Shown here one piece after another: positions 49,122 to 58,503 of a stretch of 64,000 bases of DNA. Origin of the DNA: Ohtaekwangia sp035628875 (lineage in GTDB: Bacteria; Bacteroidota; Bacteroidia; Cytophagales; Cyclobacteriaceae); contig DASPIZ010000135.1 in the NCBI GenBank assembly GCA_035628875.1, positions 62,001 to 126,000 on the forward strand, in the 5' to 3' direction. The notes beneath the pieces are model-generated. The model was not told where the DNA came from. It made no database searches and saw nothing but the letters and a program-made list of their open reading frames with translations. The position numbers were made by a program, and so were the translations under genes. The first letter of the stretch is position 1; each line of letters opens with the position of its first letter.

Positions 49122-51884
49122 TCAGAATTTAAAATTATAGGTGATGGTAGGGATCGGCCGGGCAAAAACGGAAAGTTTATACCCTTTTACAGCTGTGCCT
49201 TCGGTAACAAAGTACACAGAATACGCATTTGCTCTACCCAGTACGTTGTAGATGGAGAATGTCCATGAACTATGCGCCAGTTTTCGCACCTTATGATTGC
49301 CTTCAAAGTTCAAAGAAATATCAGAACGGAAGTAATCAGGTATTCTGGCTCCATTTCTATCCCCATAAAATATTCTTTCTGTCCCTTCAAAGTTATACTT
49401 TCCAAGGGGCAGGGTAATCGGACGCCCCGTGCTATATACAATGTTCAGCGAAAAATTAAATCGACGGCTGAACTTATAATTGCCAATAAAATTAACAGCA
49501 TGTGGTTTGTCAAAATTGCTCGGGTAATACGCGCCTTTGTTTACCCTTTCACTATTAAAATCGGAGACTACTTTTAGAAAAGAACGCGAGTACGTATAAC
49601 TGATCCAACCATTAACTTTACCGGTTGACTTCTTGATCATAAATTCGAGTCCGTAAGCTTTGCCCCTGGCGTCGAGAACATCGGTTTCTATCTGTTCGTT
49701 GGATATCAACTCACCGCCGTCTTTATAATCGATCGTACTAAGTGTATTCTTATAATAAGCTTCAACGGAAGTTTCAATTCGATTGCCCATCAGGTTTTTG
49801 TATAAGCCTACAGAGAATTGATCACCCACCTGTGGTTTTATGTACCGGTCACTTAATTTCCAGGTATCAATCGGCGTAATCGATGTTGTATTGGAGAGCA
49901 TCTGAACGTATTGCCGCATCCGGTTATAGCTGAATTTAACCGAAGCGTTTTCGGACAGCGAGTAGCGAAGTGAGACACGCGGTTCCATGCCATGGTAAGT
50001 GATAACCTTTTCTCCTTTACCATAAGAAAGGGTATCCGCGATATTATTTTTATGACGCGGCACACCCTCGCGATAAACATACACATCGCGTTCGCCAAAA
50101 TTGGAATACAACGAATACCGCATGCCGAGATACACCGACAGCTTCGGCGTCAACTCATAATTGTCTCCGACATAAACAGCGCTTTCCAAACCCCTGTCGC
50201 GCTGAAGAACCTTGCTGCTATGAATGGATTCTTCGCCTTTTGGTTGAAGATCTCCTGGCGATATTCCATACCGTGTTACGCTTACCCCTCCGGTTAGATT
50301 GTGTTTGGCGTTCGGAAAGAAATAAAAGTCTGCCTTACCATTGACCTGCGCAATTGAAAAATCCATGTTAAACGCATCAGCCGGATTTTCGACGCTATTG
50401 ATCGAATAACTGTAATTGCTATACGTACCCGTGAGGACGCCGTAAAATTTATTATTGAAAACATGTTTCCATTTCAACGAAGCGTTTCGGTCGCTGTAGG
50501 CATAAGCCGTATCACCATTTAATTTAAACTTGTCTTTACTGATATAACCCGAGAGATACAGGTTATTGTTGTCATTAATTTTATGCGAAATGTTAGCCGT
50601 TACATCGTAAAAAGACGCAGAACTATTCTTAAGCGCCTCCTCATCTAAACGGCGAAGCAACCAATTTGAATATGTTGATCTTACACCGACAACAAACGAA
50701 GTGCGTTCTTTCAATATTGGACCTTCCAATGTAAATCTTCCGGTAATTGGGCTTATTCCCCCTGCACCTGAGAATTTTTTAATATTACCCTCCCTGCTGT
50801 GTACATCTAAAACTGAAGATAACCGGCCACCATAATCAGCAGTGATGCCGCTCTTATACAGTTCAACATTTTTTAATACATCGGGATTGAATGTCGAAAA
50901 GAATCCAAACAAATGCGATGGGTTAAAAACAACCGCGTCATTGAATAAAATCAGATTTTGATTTGTTGCTCCACCGCGCACATTTATCCCCCCGGAGCCT
51001 TCGCCTACACTCTGCACACCTGGTAAGGCCAGCATAACCTTCATAATATCGGTTTCACCCAATGCCAGGGGTAGTTGTTTCATGGTGCGGATGTCCAGTT
51101 TTTCCATACCCATCTGCATACCCGTCACACGAATGTCTCGTTCCGATTCGATCACCACTTCTTTTAATGGTGTTACATCTTCTTCAAGCTCGATATCAAG
51201 GCGTCCATCAGCGTATAGCATAATCTGGCGAACGGTATTCTTCATCCCGATACTTTGTATTTTAAGTTCATGCCTTCCTTTCGGCAGCGTTAAAGAATAA
51301 AAACCAGTTTGATCTGAAGCGGCACCGATCATTGGATTCTCAATGTAAACCGATGCACCGATTATGGGTTCACCTGTAGCCGCATCACGTAATCTGCCCA
51401 GCACCGTAGCAGTACCCTGCAAGTCATTCGTTCGTGCACCCAATGCATAAAGTTTTGCTTCGGCAATTCTTTTCTTCTTCTCCCGCGTTTCATATGCTGA
51501 GTAATCAAAATCAATCACCGTACGCGCATGGCCTTCGGTATGCTGGTTGAAATAATCATCCGGCAAAGTATTAAGAATCGCCCTCCCCTTTGTAATAAAA
51601 ACGCGATCGTTTGAATCTATGGTATAAAACAAATCTGTATCCTGAAACAATTCAGTAAGGAACTCCTTCAGCGGTTTGTTTTTCACATTGACATTAACCT
51701 TCATACTATCGGTCCATACGGGCTTGTAATAAAACCGATATGAACTCTGCGTTTCTATTTTTGCTACTACTTCGTTGAATGACAACCCGGAGAAATCACC
51801 TTCAATCAAATCTTTTTTTTGCGCCAACGCCGAAAACGAAACAAAGCAAAAACAAATCAAAACTAAAAACCAGGTGTATTTCAT
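49122..51884 (-). CDS. TonB-dependent receptor with STN and carboxypeptidase-like domains
   Basis: 920 residues. Signal peptide, then an STN domain (GLSFNEVVAKIETQSSYRFYYKPVW, residues ~28-95), a carboxypeptidase-regulatory-like domain (GTATVLGRLRDAATGEPIIGASVYIENP, ~155-240), the plug (LPLALGETDIMKVMLALPGVQSVGEGSGGINVRG, ~275-390) and a barrel. STN domains often contact anti-sigma factors, but no FecR or ECF sigma gene is nearby, so the link here is unproven. It is the second gene of a four-gene operon. Confidence 0.92.
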   Translation of the reverse strand: MKYTWFLVLICFCFVSFSALAQKKDLIEGDFSGLSFNEVVAKIETQSSYRFYYKPVWTDSMKVNVNVKNKPLKEFLTELFQDTDLFYTIDSNDRVFITKGRAILNTLPDDYFNQHTEGHARTVIDFDYSAYETREKKKRIAEAKLYALGARTNDLQGTATVLGRLRDAATGEPIIGASVYIENPMIGAASDQTGFYSLTLPKGRHELKIQSIGMKNTVRQIMLYADGRLDIELEEDVTPLKEVVIESERDIRVTGMQMGMEKLDIRTMKQLPLALGETDIMKVMLALPGVQSVGEGSGGINVRGGATNQNLILFNDAVVFNPSHLFGFFSTFNPDVLKNVELYKSGITADYGGRLSSVLDVHSREGNIKKFSGAGGISPITGRFTLEGPILKERTSFVVGVRSTYSNWLLRRLDEEALKNSSASFYDVTANISHKINDNNNLYLSGYISKDKFKLNGDTAYAYSDRNASLKWKHVFNNKFYGVLTGTYSNYSYSINSVENPADAFNMDFSIAQVNGKADFYFFPNAKHNLTGGVSVTRYGISPGDLQPKGEESIHSSKVLQRDRGLESAVYVGDNYELTPKLSVYLGMRYSLYSNFGERDVYVYREGVPRHKNNIADTLSYGKGEKVITYHGMEPRVSLRYSLSENASVKFSYNRMRQYVQMLSNTTSITPIDTWKLSDRYIKPQVGDQFSVGLYKNLMGNRIETSVEAYYKNTLSTIDYKDGGELISNEQIETDVLDARGKAYGLEFMIKKSTGKVNGWISYTYSRSFLKVVSDFNSERVNKGAYYPSNFDKPHAVNFIGNYKFSRRFNFSLNIVYSTGRPITLPLGKYNFEGTERIFYGDRNGARIPDYFRSDISLNFEGNHKVRKLAHSSWTFSIYNVLGRANAYSVYFVTEGTAVKGYKLSVFARPIPTITYNFKF

Positions 51885-52624
51885 TTTGTTCCGGGGGTTA
51901 ACGCATCATAATAGGAAGCTGCTGCTGTAAGGTCTGCGACGAGTTTGTCTTTTTTAAAACGGACCCGGTTTTTTTTCATCCATGATTTCATGGCTTGCTT
52001 CTGATCGGCGAAAATACCGAGTATATCACCTTTTCCTGAAACACGTAAATAGATCTCATCCTTCAGCATGTAATAACGAGTCTTCATTTTAAAGTAACGT
52101 TGAATTGACCTGTCTTCAATTTGTTCATTGAGCGTCTTGGTATGCCTGGCTACCAATTTAGATCTGCCTCCATACAACACTTCGTAAAAACCAGAAACAG
52201 GCAATCCTTTTCCTTTGTTTTGGGTTTCTATAAATTCAAAAGGAACAATTCCGATGGCAAAAGCACTTACGTCTTCAGCAACCAGTGCAATAGGCGTACT
52301 GTTAAACGATTCACTTACAATTTTATCCGACGTAAGATCATATAGAAGCGGGACACGGGTATATAGCCTGTTCTTATAATGCACACTTCCCCATTGCCAT
52401 TCTTCCGTCAAGAAAAATGGATGCTCACTGTTCGTTGTTCGGGGCTCAACATATCTGGCACCGTTGTACAAACTGGATTGGTGCGTGATCTGTTGATTGT
52501 ACAGCTTAATACTATTTTCTTTTGCTGCGGCAAGAAAGACGGAATCATCGTTAATGGTTTGCGCCGCGATTTGAGAAGTACAAAGTCCAATCAATGTGAT
52601 TGTCTTAAAAAGAATCTTTAGCAT
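51881..52624 (-). CDS. Exported protein of unknown function at the head of the TonB operon
   Basis: 247 residues from Met 52624 (a 19-residue-longer start lacks a clean signal peptide). Signal peptide MLKILFKTITLIGLCTSQIAAQ. The mature part has TINDDSVFLAAAKENSIKLYNQQITHQSSLYNG, GSVHYKNRLYTRVPLLYDLTSDKIV and a basic C-terminal half (QRYFKMKTRYYMLKDEIYLRVSGKGDILGIF). Its stop overlaps the receptor start by 4 bp. The family is not recognised, but it may work with the receptor at the outer membrane. Confidence 0.7.
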   Translation of the reverse strand: MLKILFKTITLIGLCTSQIAAQTINDDSVFLAAAKENSIKLYNQQITHQSSLYNGARYVEPRTTNSEHPFFLTEEWQWGSVHYKNRLYTRVPLLYDLTSDKIVSESFNSTPIALVAEDVSAFAIGIVPFEFIETQNKGKGLPVSGFYEVLYGGRSKLVARHTKTLNEQIEDRSIQRYFKMKTRYYMLKDEIYLRVSGKGDILGIFADQKQAMKSWMKKNRVRFKKDKLVADLTAAASYYDALTPGTK

Positions 52625-52730
52625 AAACATGAACACAGGATAAGAACCTGAAAATAGCATTTTAAATCCAGCCGAGAACATCGTTCAGGTAATTATCGAT
52701 AAAATATATCCACACAATCATTTGTTAAGA

Positions 52731-52762
52731 AAAAAAAAAGACCCCGTCATCGGAGTCTTTTA
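52731..52762 (-). terminator. Rho-independent terminator of rny
   Basis: Minus-strand AAGACTCCG/CGGGGTCTT-type stem (one mismatch) with 4-nt loop and a run of about ten T (52740-52731). Lies 24 bp after the rny stop. Confidence 0.87.
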
Positions 52763-52785
52763 ATTATTATCAGAATAAAACAGGA

Positions 52786-54354
52786 TTACTTGGCGTATGC
52801 CACACTTCGCATTTCGCGAATCACCGTAACTTTTACCTGTCCCGGATATTGCATGTCACGTTCAATCTTCTGTGAGATGTCAAAACTCAACTGGCTTGCA
52901 CGTTCATCGGTAGCTTTCTCTGCATCTACGATCACACGAAGTTCACGACCTGCCTGTATCGCATAACATTTTTCAACACCATCAAAACTCAAACCGAGCT
53001 CTTCAAGCTCCTTGAGACGTTTGATGTATTGTTCCATCACTTCACGTCTGGCACCGGGTCTTGCGCCGCTGATAGCATCACAAGCCTGGATGATAGGTGA
53101 AAGAATGTTCGTCATTTCAATCTCATCATGGTGCGCTCCGATCGCATTGCAGATAACAGGATGCTCCTTATACTTCTGCGCCAGTTCCATCCCCACAATA
53201 GCATGTGGTTTTTCCAGTTCTTCGGGCCATACTTTTCCGATATCGTGAAGTAATCCGGCGCGTTTTGCCTGCTTCACATTTAAGCCCAGTTCACTTGCCA
53301 TGATCGCACAAAGATTGGCCACCTCGCGTGAATGTTGCAGGAGGTTTTGTCCATAAGAAGAACGGAAGCGCATACGGCCCACCATTTTAACCAGCTCGGG
53401 ATGTAAACCATGAATACCAAGATCGATCACTGTGCGTTCGCCAATCTCGATGATTTCATCATCAATATTCTTGAATGTTTTTGCTACGATTTCTTCAATA
53501 CGCGCAGGGTGAATGCGACCATCCTGAACAAGGCGGTGTAATGACAGACGGGCAATTTCACGACGTACAGGATCAAAACCAGAAATAATGATCGCTTCCG
53601 GTGTATCGTCTACGATGATTTCCACTCCGGTCGCAGCTTCCAGTGCGCGGATGTTTCTTCCTTCACGACCAATCACTTTTCCTTTGATATCGTCGCTTTC
53701 AATATTAAAAACAGAAACACAGTTTTCAATAGCATGTTCCGTCGCTGTGCGTTGAATGGTTTCAACCACAATCTTCCTGGCTTCCTTGGTGGCAGTGAGC
53801 TTCGCCTGCTCCATAATGTCTTTGATATAGCTGGAAGCACGTGTGCCGGCTTCATCTCGCAGGGAGGCAATCAACTGTTCACGCGCTTCATCAGCGGTAA
53901 GCTTCGAAATATTTTCGAGAACCTGAATCTTCTGCTGATTAAATTTATCGAGTTCCTCCTTGCGTTTTTTAACATGTTCGAGCTGGGCCGCAAGGTCCGT
54001 TCGGATATCATCAAGTTCGCCTTCCTTCCGTTTCAGGTTCTCCAGCTCTTTGTTAATGGTTTGCTCACGTTGTTTGATTTTTTGTTCGTTTGAAATGATG
54101 AGGTTTTTCTTTTTGTTGGCCTCTTCTTCAAACTCGGAGCGCATCTTCAGGATTTTTTCCTTGGCTTCCAGGATGCGATCTTTTTTTAGATTTTCAGCTG
54201 CAATCTCGGCTTCTTTGAGAATGAGTTTTGCTTTTTCAGAAGCATCCTCTTCGTTCTTTTGAATTCTTCGCTTATACAGAAAAGAACCGATCAGCAGACT
54301 CAGCACAATCGTAGCGATTATGCTTACCAGAATTACTATGACGGTATCAGACAT
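52786..54354 (-). CDS. rny: Ribonuclease Y
   Basis: 522 residues, the normal length. N-terminal membrane helix (VILVSIIATIVLSLLIGSFLY), long coiled coil (~30-190), KH domain with VIGREGRNIRALEAATGVEIIVDDTPEAI (~215-260) and an HD domain with LLHDIGK (~375) and AHHDEIE. RNase Y starts mRNA decay at the membrane. It is preceded by a hairpin-T7 signal in its own leader and by zapA. Confidence 0.95.
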   Translation of the reverse strand: MSDTVIVILVSIIATIVLSLLIGSFLYKRRIQKNEEDASEKAKLILKEAEIAAENLKKDRILEAKEKILKMRSEFEEEANKKKNLIISNEQKIKQREQTINKELENLKRKEGELDDIRTDLAAQLEHVKKRKEELDKFNQQKIQVLENISKLTADEAREQLIASLRDEAGTRASSYIKDIMEQAKLTATKEARKIVVETIQRTATEHAIENCVSVFNIESDDIKGKVIGREGRNIRALEAATGVEIIVDDTPEAIIISGFDPVRREIARLSLHRLVQDGRIHPARIEEIVAKTFKNIDDEIIEIGERTVIDLGIHGLHPELVKMVGRMRFRSSYGQNLLQHSREVANLCAIMASELGLNVKQAKRAGLLHDIGKVWPEELEKPHAIVGMELAQKYKEHPVICNAIGAHHDEIEMTNILSPIIQACDAISGARPGARREVMEQYIKRLKELEELGLSFDGVEKCYAIQAGRELRVIVDAEKATDERASQLSFDISQKIERDMQYPGQVKVTVIREMRSVAYAK

Positions 54355-54380
54355 AAAAAAATAGGGTTATACATTAACCC
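54355..54380 (-). terminator. Hairpin plus T tract abutting the rny start codon
   Basis: GGGTTA/TAACCC (54364-54369 with 54375-54380) with 5-nt loop followed on the minus strand by TATTTTTTT that runs directly into the rny ATG. It could end the zapA transcript or act as an attenuator for rny. Confidence 0.6.
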
Positions 54381-54416
54381 GGAATGCCGCCTTGGCTCGG
54401 AACGCAGAGATGAAGA

Positions 54417-54707
54417 TCACAGTATGGATTGCGAAACCAGATGATTAAGCTGATTTACTTTTTCAAACACGGTCTGGTCAATAACATGGGTTGTTTCTTC
54501 TGCTGCCATTTTATCCACAAGGCAATCGAAGGCCACCATGGCCAGTAAATCTTGTTTGTCGTCTATTCCAAATTGCTCCCGATAGAATTTCAGCTTTTCA
54601 TTGATGAGTTTGCCGGCCATTCTAACCCGCTCCTCGTCAGATCGCTTAACCTTCATGGGATACTCCCGGTCAGCAATTTTGATTTTTATAGAAAGTTCTT
54701 CCATCAA
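54417..54707 (-). CDS. zapA: Cell division protein ZapA
   Basis: 96 residues. Short beta start ELSIKIKIADREYPMKVKRSDEERVRMAGKLINEKL followed by a long coiled-coil helix; typical ZapA that bundles FtsZ polymers. Two adjacent Met codons are possible starts. Between it and rny lie 62 bp with a terminator-like hairpin. In gammaproteobacteria zapA neighbours the 6S RNA gene, so this gap is worth checking. Confidence 0.88.
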   Translation of the reverse strand: MMEELSIKIKIADREYPMKVKRSDEERVRMAGKLINEKLKFYREQFGIDDKQDLLAMVAFDCLVDKMAAEETTHVIDQTVFEKVNQLNHLVSQSIL

Positions 54708-54725
54708 TGGGCTCTTACGGTTGCT

Positions 54726-55022
54726 TTATCTGCTCAGGTGAACGATGCATTTATCAATCTCGCGAATGTATTCGTCCACTTTCTTCTTCAACTCCAGAAC
54801 ACTTCCGTCTTCCGGATTTAAATTATCCACAATTTTAGTGATTTTCAATTGATTGTGAAAACCCGTAATTTGTTCATCACGCGCCCGAATGGCTGCTCTC
54901 AACTCCTGGTTTTCGGATTTAATACTTTTTACCTCTTCCTTGAGGTTTTTATGCTCATTGACGAGCACCAGTATTTTACGTTCCAGTCCCGAAAGGTTAG
55001 ACTTTAGAAGTTCCTGATCCAT
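54726..55022 (-). CDS. Small coiled-coil protein next to ZapA
   Basis: 98 residues, nearly all a heptad-repeat coil (LLKSNLSGLERKILVLVNEHKNLKEEVKSIKSENQELRAAIRARDEQITG), then VDNLNPEDGSVLELKKKVDEYIREIDKCIVHL. Its position before zapA (18 bp gap) and its shape recall ZapB, which pairs with ZapA, but similarity is only in form. No signal peptide. Confidence 0.75.
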   Translation of the reverse strand: MDQELLKSNLSGLERKILVLVNEHKNLKEEVKSIKSENQELRAAIRARDEQITGFHNQLKITKIVDNLNPEDGSVLELKKKVDEYIREIDKCIVHLSR

Positions 55023-55096
55023 TTAACTCAAATTACAGATTACAATTGCCAATTTTCTATAAACACCAAATTACGAGTCAATCGCTAAAACACGCA

Positions 55097-57511
55097 CTAC
55101 TTTCTGATAACCGCACCCAGCTTTTGCTCAAATGCTGTCATTAACCGTTGCATTGTTTTGTCGATTTCCTCATCGGTCAGGGTTTTCGTTTCATCCAGCA
55201 GTGTAAAACCCAATGCGTAGGCTTTTTTATCCGCCGGAAGTTTTTCACCTTCATAAACATCAAACGCGATTATGTTTTTAATCAGTCGCTTTTCCGTATT
55301 ATAAATTAACTTTCTGATCTCATCAAAGGCAACCTCACGGTTCAACACTAAAGAAAGGTCACGCCTTACCTCAGGAAATTTTGCCACTTCCTGAATTACT
55401 AACTTAGGGTTTGCTGATTGGAAAAGCAAGGCTGTATTTAGCTCGGCATAAAATATTTCCTGCTTCACGCCAAAATCCTTTAACAAGGCAGATTTTACCT
55501 TTCCTAATTTTCCAATCTCTTCTTTTCCACGCAAAATTTTTGAACCATAATCAAACAAAGGATCATCAAGCTTCTCCTGTTTTACGGATGTTAATCCCGA
55601 TTTGATCAGTATATGATGTACGTGTTGTGCCACATCATAGTAGGAAACCGCCTCGGTTTTATGCTGCCAGTTTTCGGTTTCCACATGGCCCGACATGTAA
55701 AGAGCAAGACGTTCTTCTTCCTTGTAGACTGCCTCTTCCTTATAGTAAATCTTACCAAATTCAAAAAGCTTCAGGTCTTTCTGCTTCCTGTTGATATTAT
55801 ACCCACACACCTCAAGACCAGTAAACAACATGGTTTGACGTAATACACCCTGCTCTTCACTTAGCTTATTCAATATCTCCACCGGTTCACCCCGGAAAGT
55901 TAACTTATGTTTCTGCTGATAGGCCTGATTTGTAAGTGAGTTGGTCCATATCTCGAAAAAACCATTTCCGGTTAATAACTCACTCACACTACGTTTGAAC
56001 CTGTCAAGATCCTTTACGGGAAATTCAGCGAGGTAATCCGTTCCCGCGACATCGGAAAGCTCCAGGTTATTAAACCCATAGATACGAAGCACTTCTTCCA
56101 CGATATCCGCCGGTTGCGTTACATCAACACGATAAGGGGGAACAGCCACTGTAAACCCATCCTCACGCTTTTCAATAACATGAATATCCAATAATTCGAG
56201 GATGCTTGTTACAGTATCTCGCGGAATTACTTTTCCGATCAGCTTATTGATATAATCATCTTTTACAACAATGGTGCGGTTCTCAATCCGGGAAGGATAA
56301 ATATCAATGATGTCGCATGACACCTTTCCGCCGGCAATTTCCTGAATTAAAAGTGCAGCACGTTTCAAGGCATAAACCGTGATGTTCGGATCAGTACCCC
56401 GTTCAAAACGGAACGACGCATCTGTTTTAAGCTGATGATGCATCGACGTTCGGCGCACATAATCCGCAGCAAAATGTGCACTTTCCAGGAAAATATTTTT
56501 TGTATCGGATGTAATTCCGGATTTGCTTCCACCGAAAACTCCGGCGATACACATTCCCTCTTCAGCATTGCAAATCATCAGATCATTTGCCCGTAATGTT
56601 CTTTGCTTGTTATCAAGGGTCGTGAATTTACTTCCCTCTGGTAGTGTTTTTACAATTACTTTTGCACCTGTAATCTGATCAGCATCAAAGGCATGCATCG
56701 GCTGGCCCAATGCGTGACAAACAAAATTGGTAATATCAACAATGTTGTTGATCGGCGTAAGCCCGATAGACATGAGCTTGTTTTTCAACCATGCCGGTGA
56801 TTCTGCTACAGTGACACCTTCTATTGTTAATGCACTGTATCGCGGACACGCTTCCACATTCTCCACTTCAACCGGTATAACACGGTTTGTATTATCGACC
56901 TTAAAGTGCTCGACAGAGGGCCATTTGATCAATCGGTTTTTGGAAGCACGAATATCACGGGCTACACCGATGTGTGATGCAGCATCAGCACGGTTGGGTG
57001 TTAATCCGATTTCAAAAATAAAATCGGAGGCGATATTGTAAAGCTCAGCGGCTGGTGTACCAATCATCGTTTGCGCATCAAGCACAATTATCCCCGCATG
57101 ACTTTCACCTAACCCAATCTCATCTTCAGCGCAAATCATACCTTCAGATTGTTCACCACGTATCTTCGCCGCTTTGATCGTAAAAGGTTCGCCACCGGAA
57201 GGATAGAGCGTAGTTCCCGGAACAGCGACAACCACTTTCTGCCCTGCTGCAACGTTGGGCGCACCACAAACAATGTTCAGCGGTTTTTCTTCACCAACAT
57301 CAACGGTGGTAACGGAAAGTTTATCGGCATTCGGATGTTTGGCGCATGTTAACACTTCACCTACAACTAATCCCTTCAGACCACCGCGCACCGTTTCGTA
57401 CGGAATTACATGTTCTACTTCCAGACCGGTTGACGTGAGCAGGTATCCAACCTCTTCAGCGGTTTCCGGCAGATCTATATATTCTTTTAACCAATTGTAT
57501 GATATCGTCAT
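55097..57511 (-). CDS. pheT: Phenylalanine-tRNA ligase beta subunit
   Basis: 804 residues from Met 57511 (MTISYNWLKEYIDLPETAEEVG); a longer frame adds 17 leader residues. Domains: B1/tRNA-bind EMAP-like (HPNADKLSVTTVDVG, ~40-150), B3/B4 editing region (KRAALLIQEIAGG), B5 (HVIEKREDGFTVAVPPYRVDVTQPADIVEEVLRIYG), and FDX-ACB (FPEVRRDLSLVLNREVAFDEI, C-terminal). pheS is not in the window. Promoter TTG-N20-TATTTTTG lies ~48 bp upstream. Confidence 0.95.
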   Translation of the reverse strand: MTISYNWLKEYIDLPETAEEVGYLLTSTGLEVEHVIPYETVRGGLKGLVVGEVLTCAKHPNADKLSVTTVDVGEEKPLNIVCGAPNVAAGQKVVVAVPGTTLYPSGGEPFTIKAAKIRGEQSEGMICAEDEIGLGESHAGIIVLDAQTMIGTPAAELYNIASDFIFEIGLTPNRADAASHIGVARDIRASKNRLIKWPSVEHFKVDNTNRVIPVEVENVEACPRYSALTIEGVTVAESPAWLKNKLMSIGLTPINNIVDITNFVCHALGQPMHAFDADQITGAKVIVKTLPEGSKFTTLDNKQRTLRANDLMICNAEEGMCIAGVFGGSKSGITSDTKNIFLESAHFAADYVRRTSMHHQLKTDASFRFERGTDPNITVYALKRAALLIQEIAGGKVSCDIIDIYPSRIENRTIVVKDDYINKLIGKVIPRDTVTSILELLDIHVIEKREDGFTVAVPPYRVDVTQPADIVEEVLRIYGFNNLELSDVAGTDYLAEFPVKDLDRFKRSVSELLTGNGFFEIWTNSLTNQAYQQKHKLTFRGEPVEILNKLSEEQGVLRQTMLFTGLEVCGYNINRKQKDLKLFEFGKIYYKEEAVYKEEERLALYMSGHVETENWQHKTEAVSYYDVAQHVHHILIKSGLTSVKQEKLDDPLFDYGSKILRGKEEIGKLGKVKSALLKDFGVKQEIFYAELNTALLFQSANPKLVIQEVAKFPEVRRDLSLVLNREVAFDEIRKLIYNTEKRLIKNIIAFDVYEGEKLPADKKAYALGFTLLDETKTLTDEEIDKTMQRLMTAFEQKLGAVIRK

Positions 57512-57559
57512 AGCAAAAAACAGGGTCTCCGCCTTGGATTGCCCCTTTAAATAAAGCGT

Positions 57560-57590
57560 CAAAAATATAGACTTAAGGTGCGCTTTACAA
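57560..57590 (-). promoter_or_regulatory. pheT promoter (TTG-N20-TATTTTTG)
   Basis: Minus strand: TTG 57590-57588, 20 bp, TATTTTTG 57567-57560, then a ~48-nt leader to ATG 57511. The leader holds GGGGCAATCCAAGGCGGAGACCCTGTTTTTT, split here by description: a GGGG...CCC pairing then T6, which might attenuate. Confidence 0.6.
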
Positions 57591-57877
57591 ATAAATTAAT
57601 GCCGTTGAAGGGCAATGTCTTAGGTTAAGAACAACCAATCAGGGCGCTTCTTTGCTATTCACCTCGCTATTTGCATCCTGAGATTTAAACCTGCGACTCA
57701 AAAAACTGAGATGACGATTCCTGAAGGAGTTTTCAACAAATTGGGTACCACTCGCCAACTAAATCAATGCGCCGGAGGAGCTGAATGTGAACAGCCATGA
57801 GCGCAGGCCGTGGTAGCGAGCGAAGAACTTTACGCAAGTGCCGTCCTCAACGCCTCGCAAACGAACCGAGCACAAGA
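57591..57877. other. Gene-free gap with a GC-richer block
   Basis: No open frame, RNA gene or repeat word from the families above was recognised. 57770-57870 is richer in G+C than its surroundings and reads like mosaic text without a dyad or terminator. It may be a dispersed element or decayed gene; no evidence decides. Confidence 0.4.
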
Positions 57878-58498
57878 TTATGGATGGTAGCTCTTCTCCC
57901 CTGCCGCAATTGGAATGTTCAGCAGATTTTCAGGTGGCGGAAGCGGACAAGAAAATTTTTCAGTATAAGCACAGTACGGATTATAAGCTTTGTTAAAATC
58001 CAGTGTAATCGTATTGCTTCCGGGTGTTTTTTCAACATCCAGGTAACGGCCTGCGCCATATGTTTCTTCTGCGCTGGTCCGGTCGCCAAAAGCAAGAAAT
58101 AATTTTCCGCGCGTCGGTCCCATGCCAATCATTTCCAGAATGAGAAGTCTGTTGTGAAAACCGTGAAGATCAAATTCAGCGTGAGCGTATTCCATATAAC
58201 GTTCTTCCTTACCATCATTGGTAGTAAGCGTTACTTGTTTTTTATTCTGTATAGGTGTGATGGAAGCCGTAACCTTGTATTGCAGATTGGCCGGATAGTA
58301 TTTCAACCCGGTAAAAGCCTCCACACTATCCGCGAAAGGCGACTCATTCGCCGTACGCATAAACTGATCCTTCTCTTCACGCTCCTCGCGAATGGCATTG
58401 ATGTATGCAGTCTGATCCTTACTCCCGTACACGGTGTATAAAATTGATGCAATAATCACACTGATAACAAGGAGGATGAGGATGTTTTTAGCTTTCAT
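57878..58498 (-). CDS. DUF1684 protein
   Basis: 206 residues with one N-terminal membrane helix (NILILLVISVIIASILYTVYG) and the family's C-terminal block: FGDRTSAEETYGAGRYL followed by FNKAYNPYCAYTEKFSCPLPPPENLLNIPI, in which two Cys flank a Pro-rich loop, and a terminal AGEKSY. Periplasm-facing, role unknown. A GGTTCAA-type repeat starts 5 bp from its start codon. Confidence 0.9.
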   Translation of the reverse strand: MKAKNILILLVISVIIASILYTVYGSKDQTAYINAIREEREEKDQFMRTANESPFADSVEAFTGLKYYPANLQYKVTASITPIQNKKQVTLTTNDGKEERYMEYAHAEFDLHGFHNRLLILEMIGMGPTRGKLFLAFGDRTSAEETYGAGRYLDVEKTPGSNTITLDFNKAYNPYCAYTEKFSCPLPPPENLLNIPIAAGEKSYHP

Positions 58499-58503
58499 TC
58501 GTT

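Noticed and set aside
49122..51884. FecIR-type signalling from the STN receptor
   Set aside because: No ECF sigma or anti-sigma gene occurs within the window near the receptor, so the STN domain alone does not support it.
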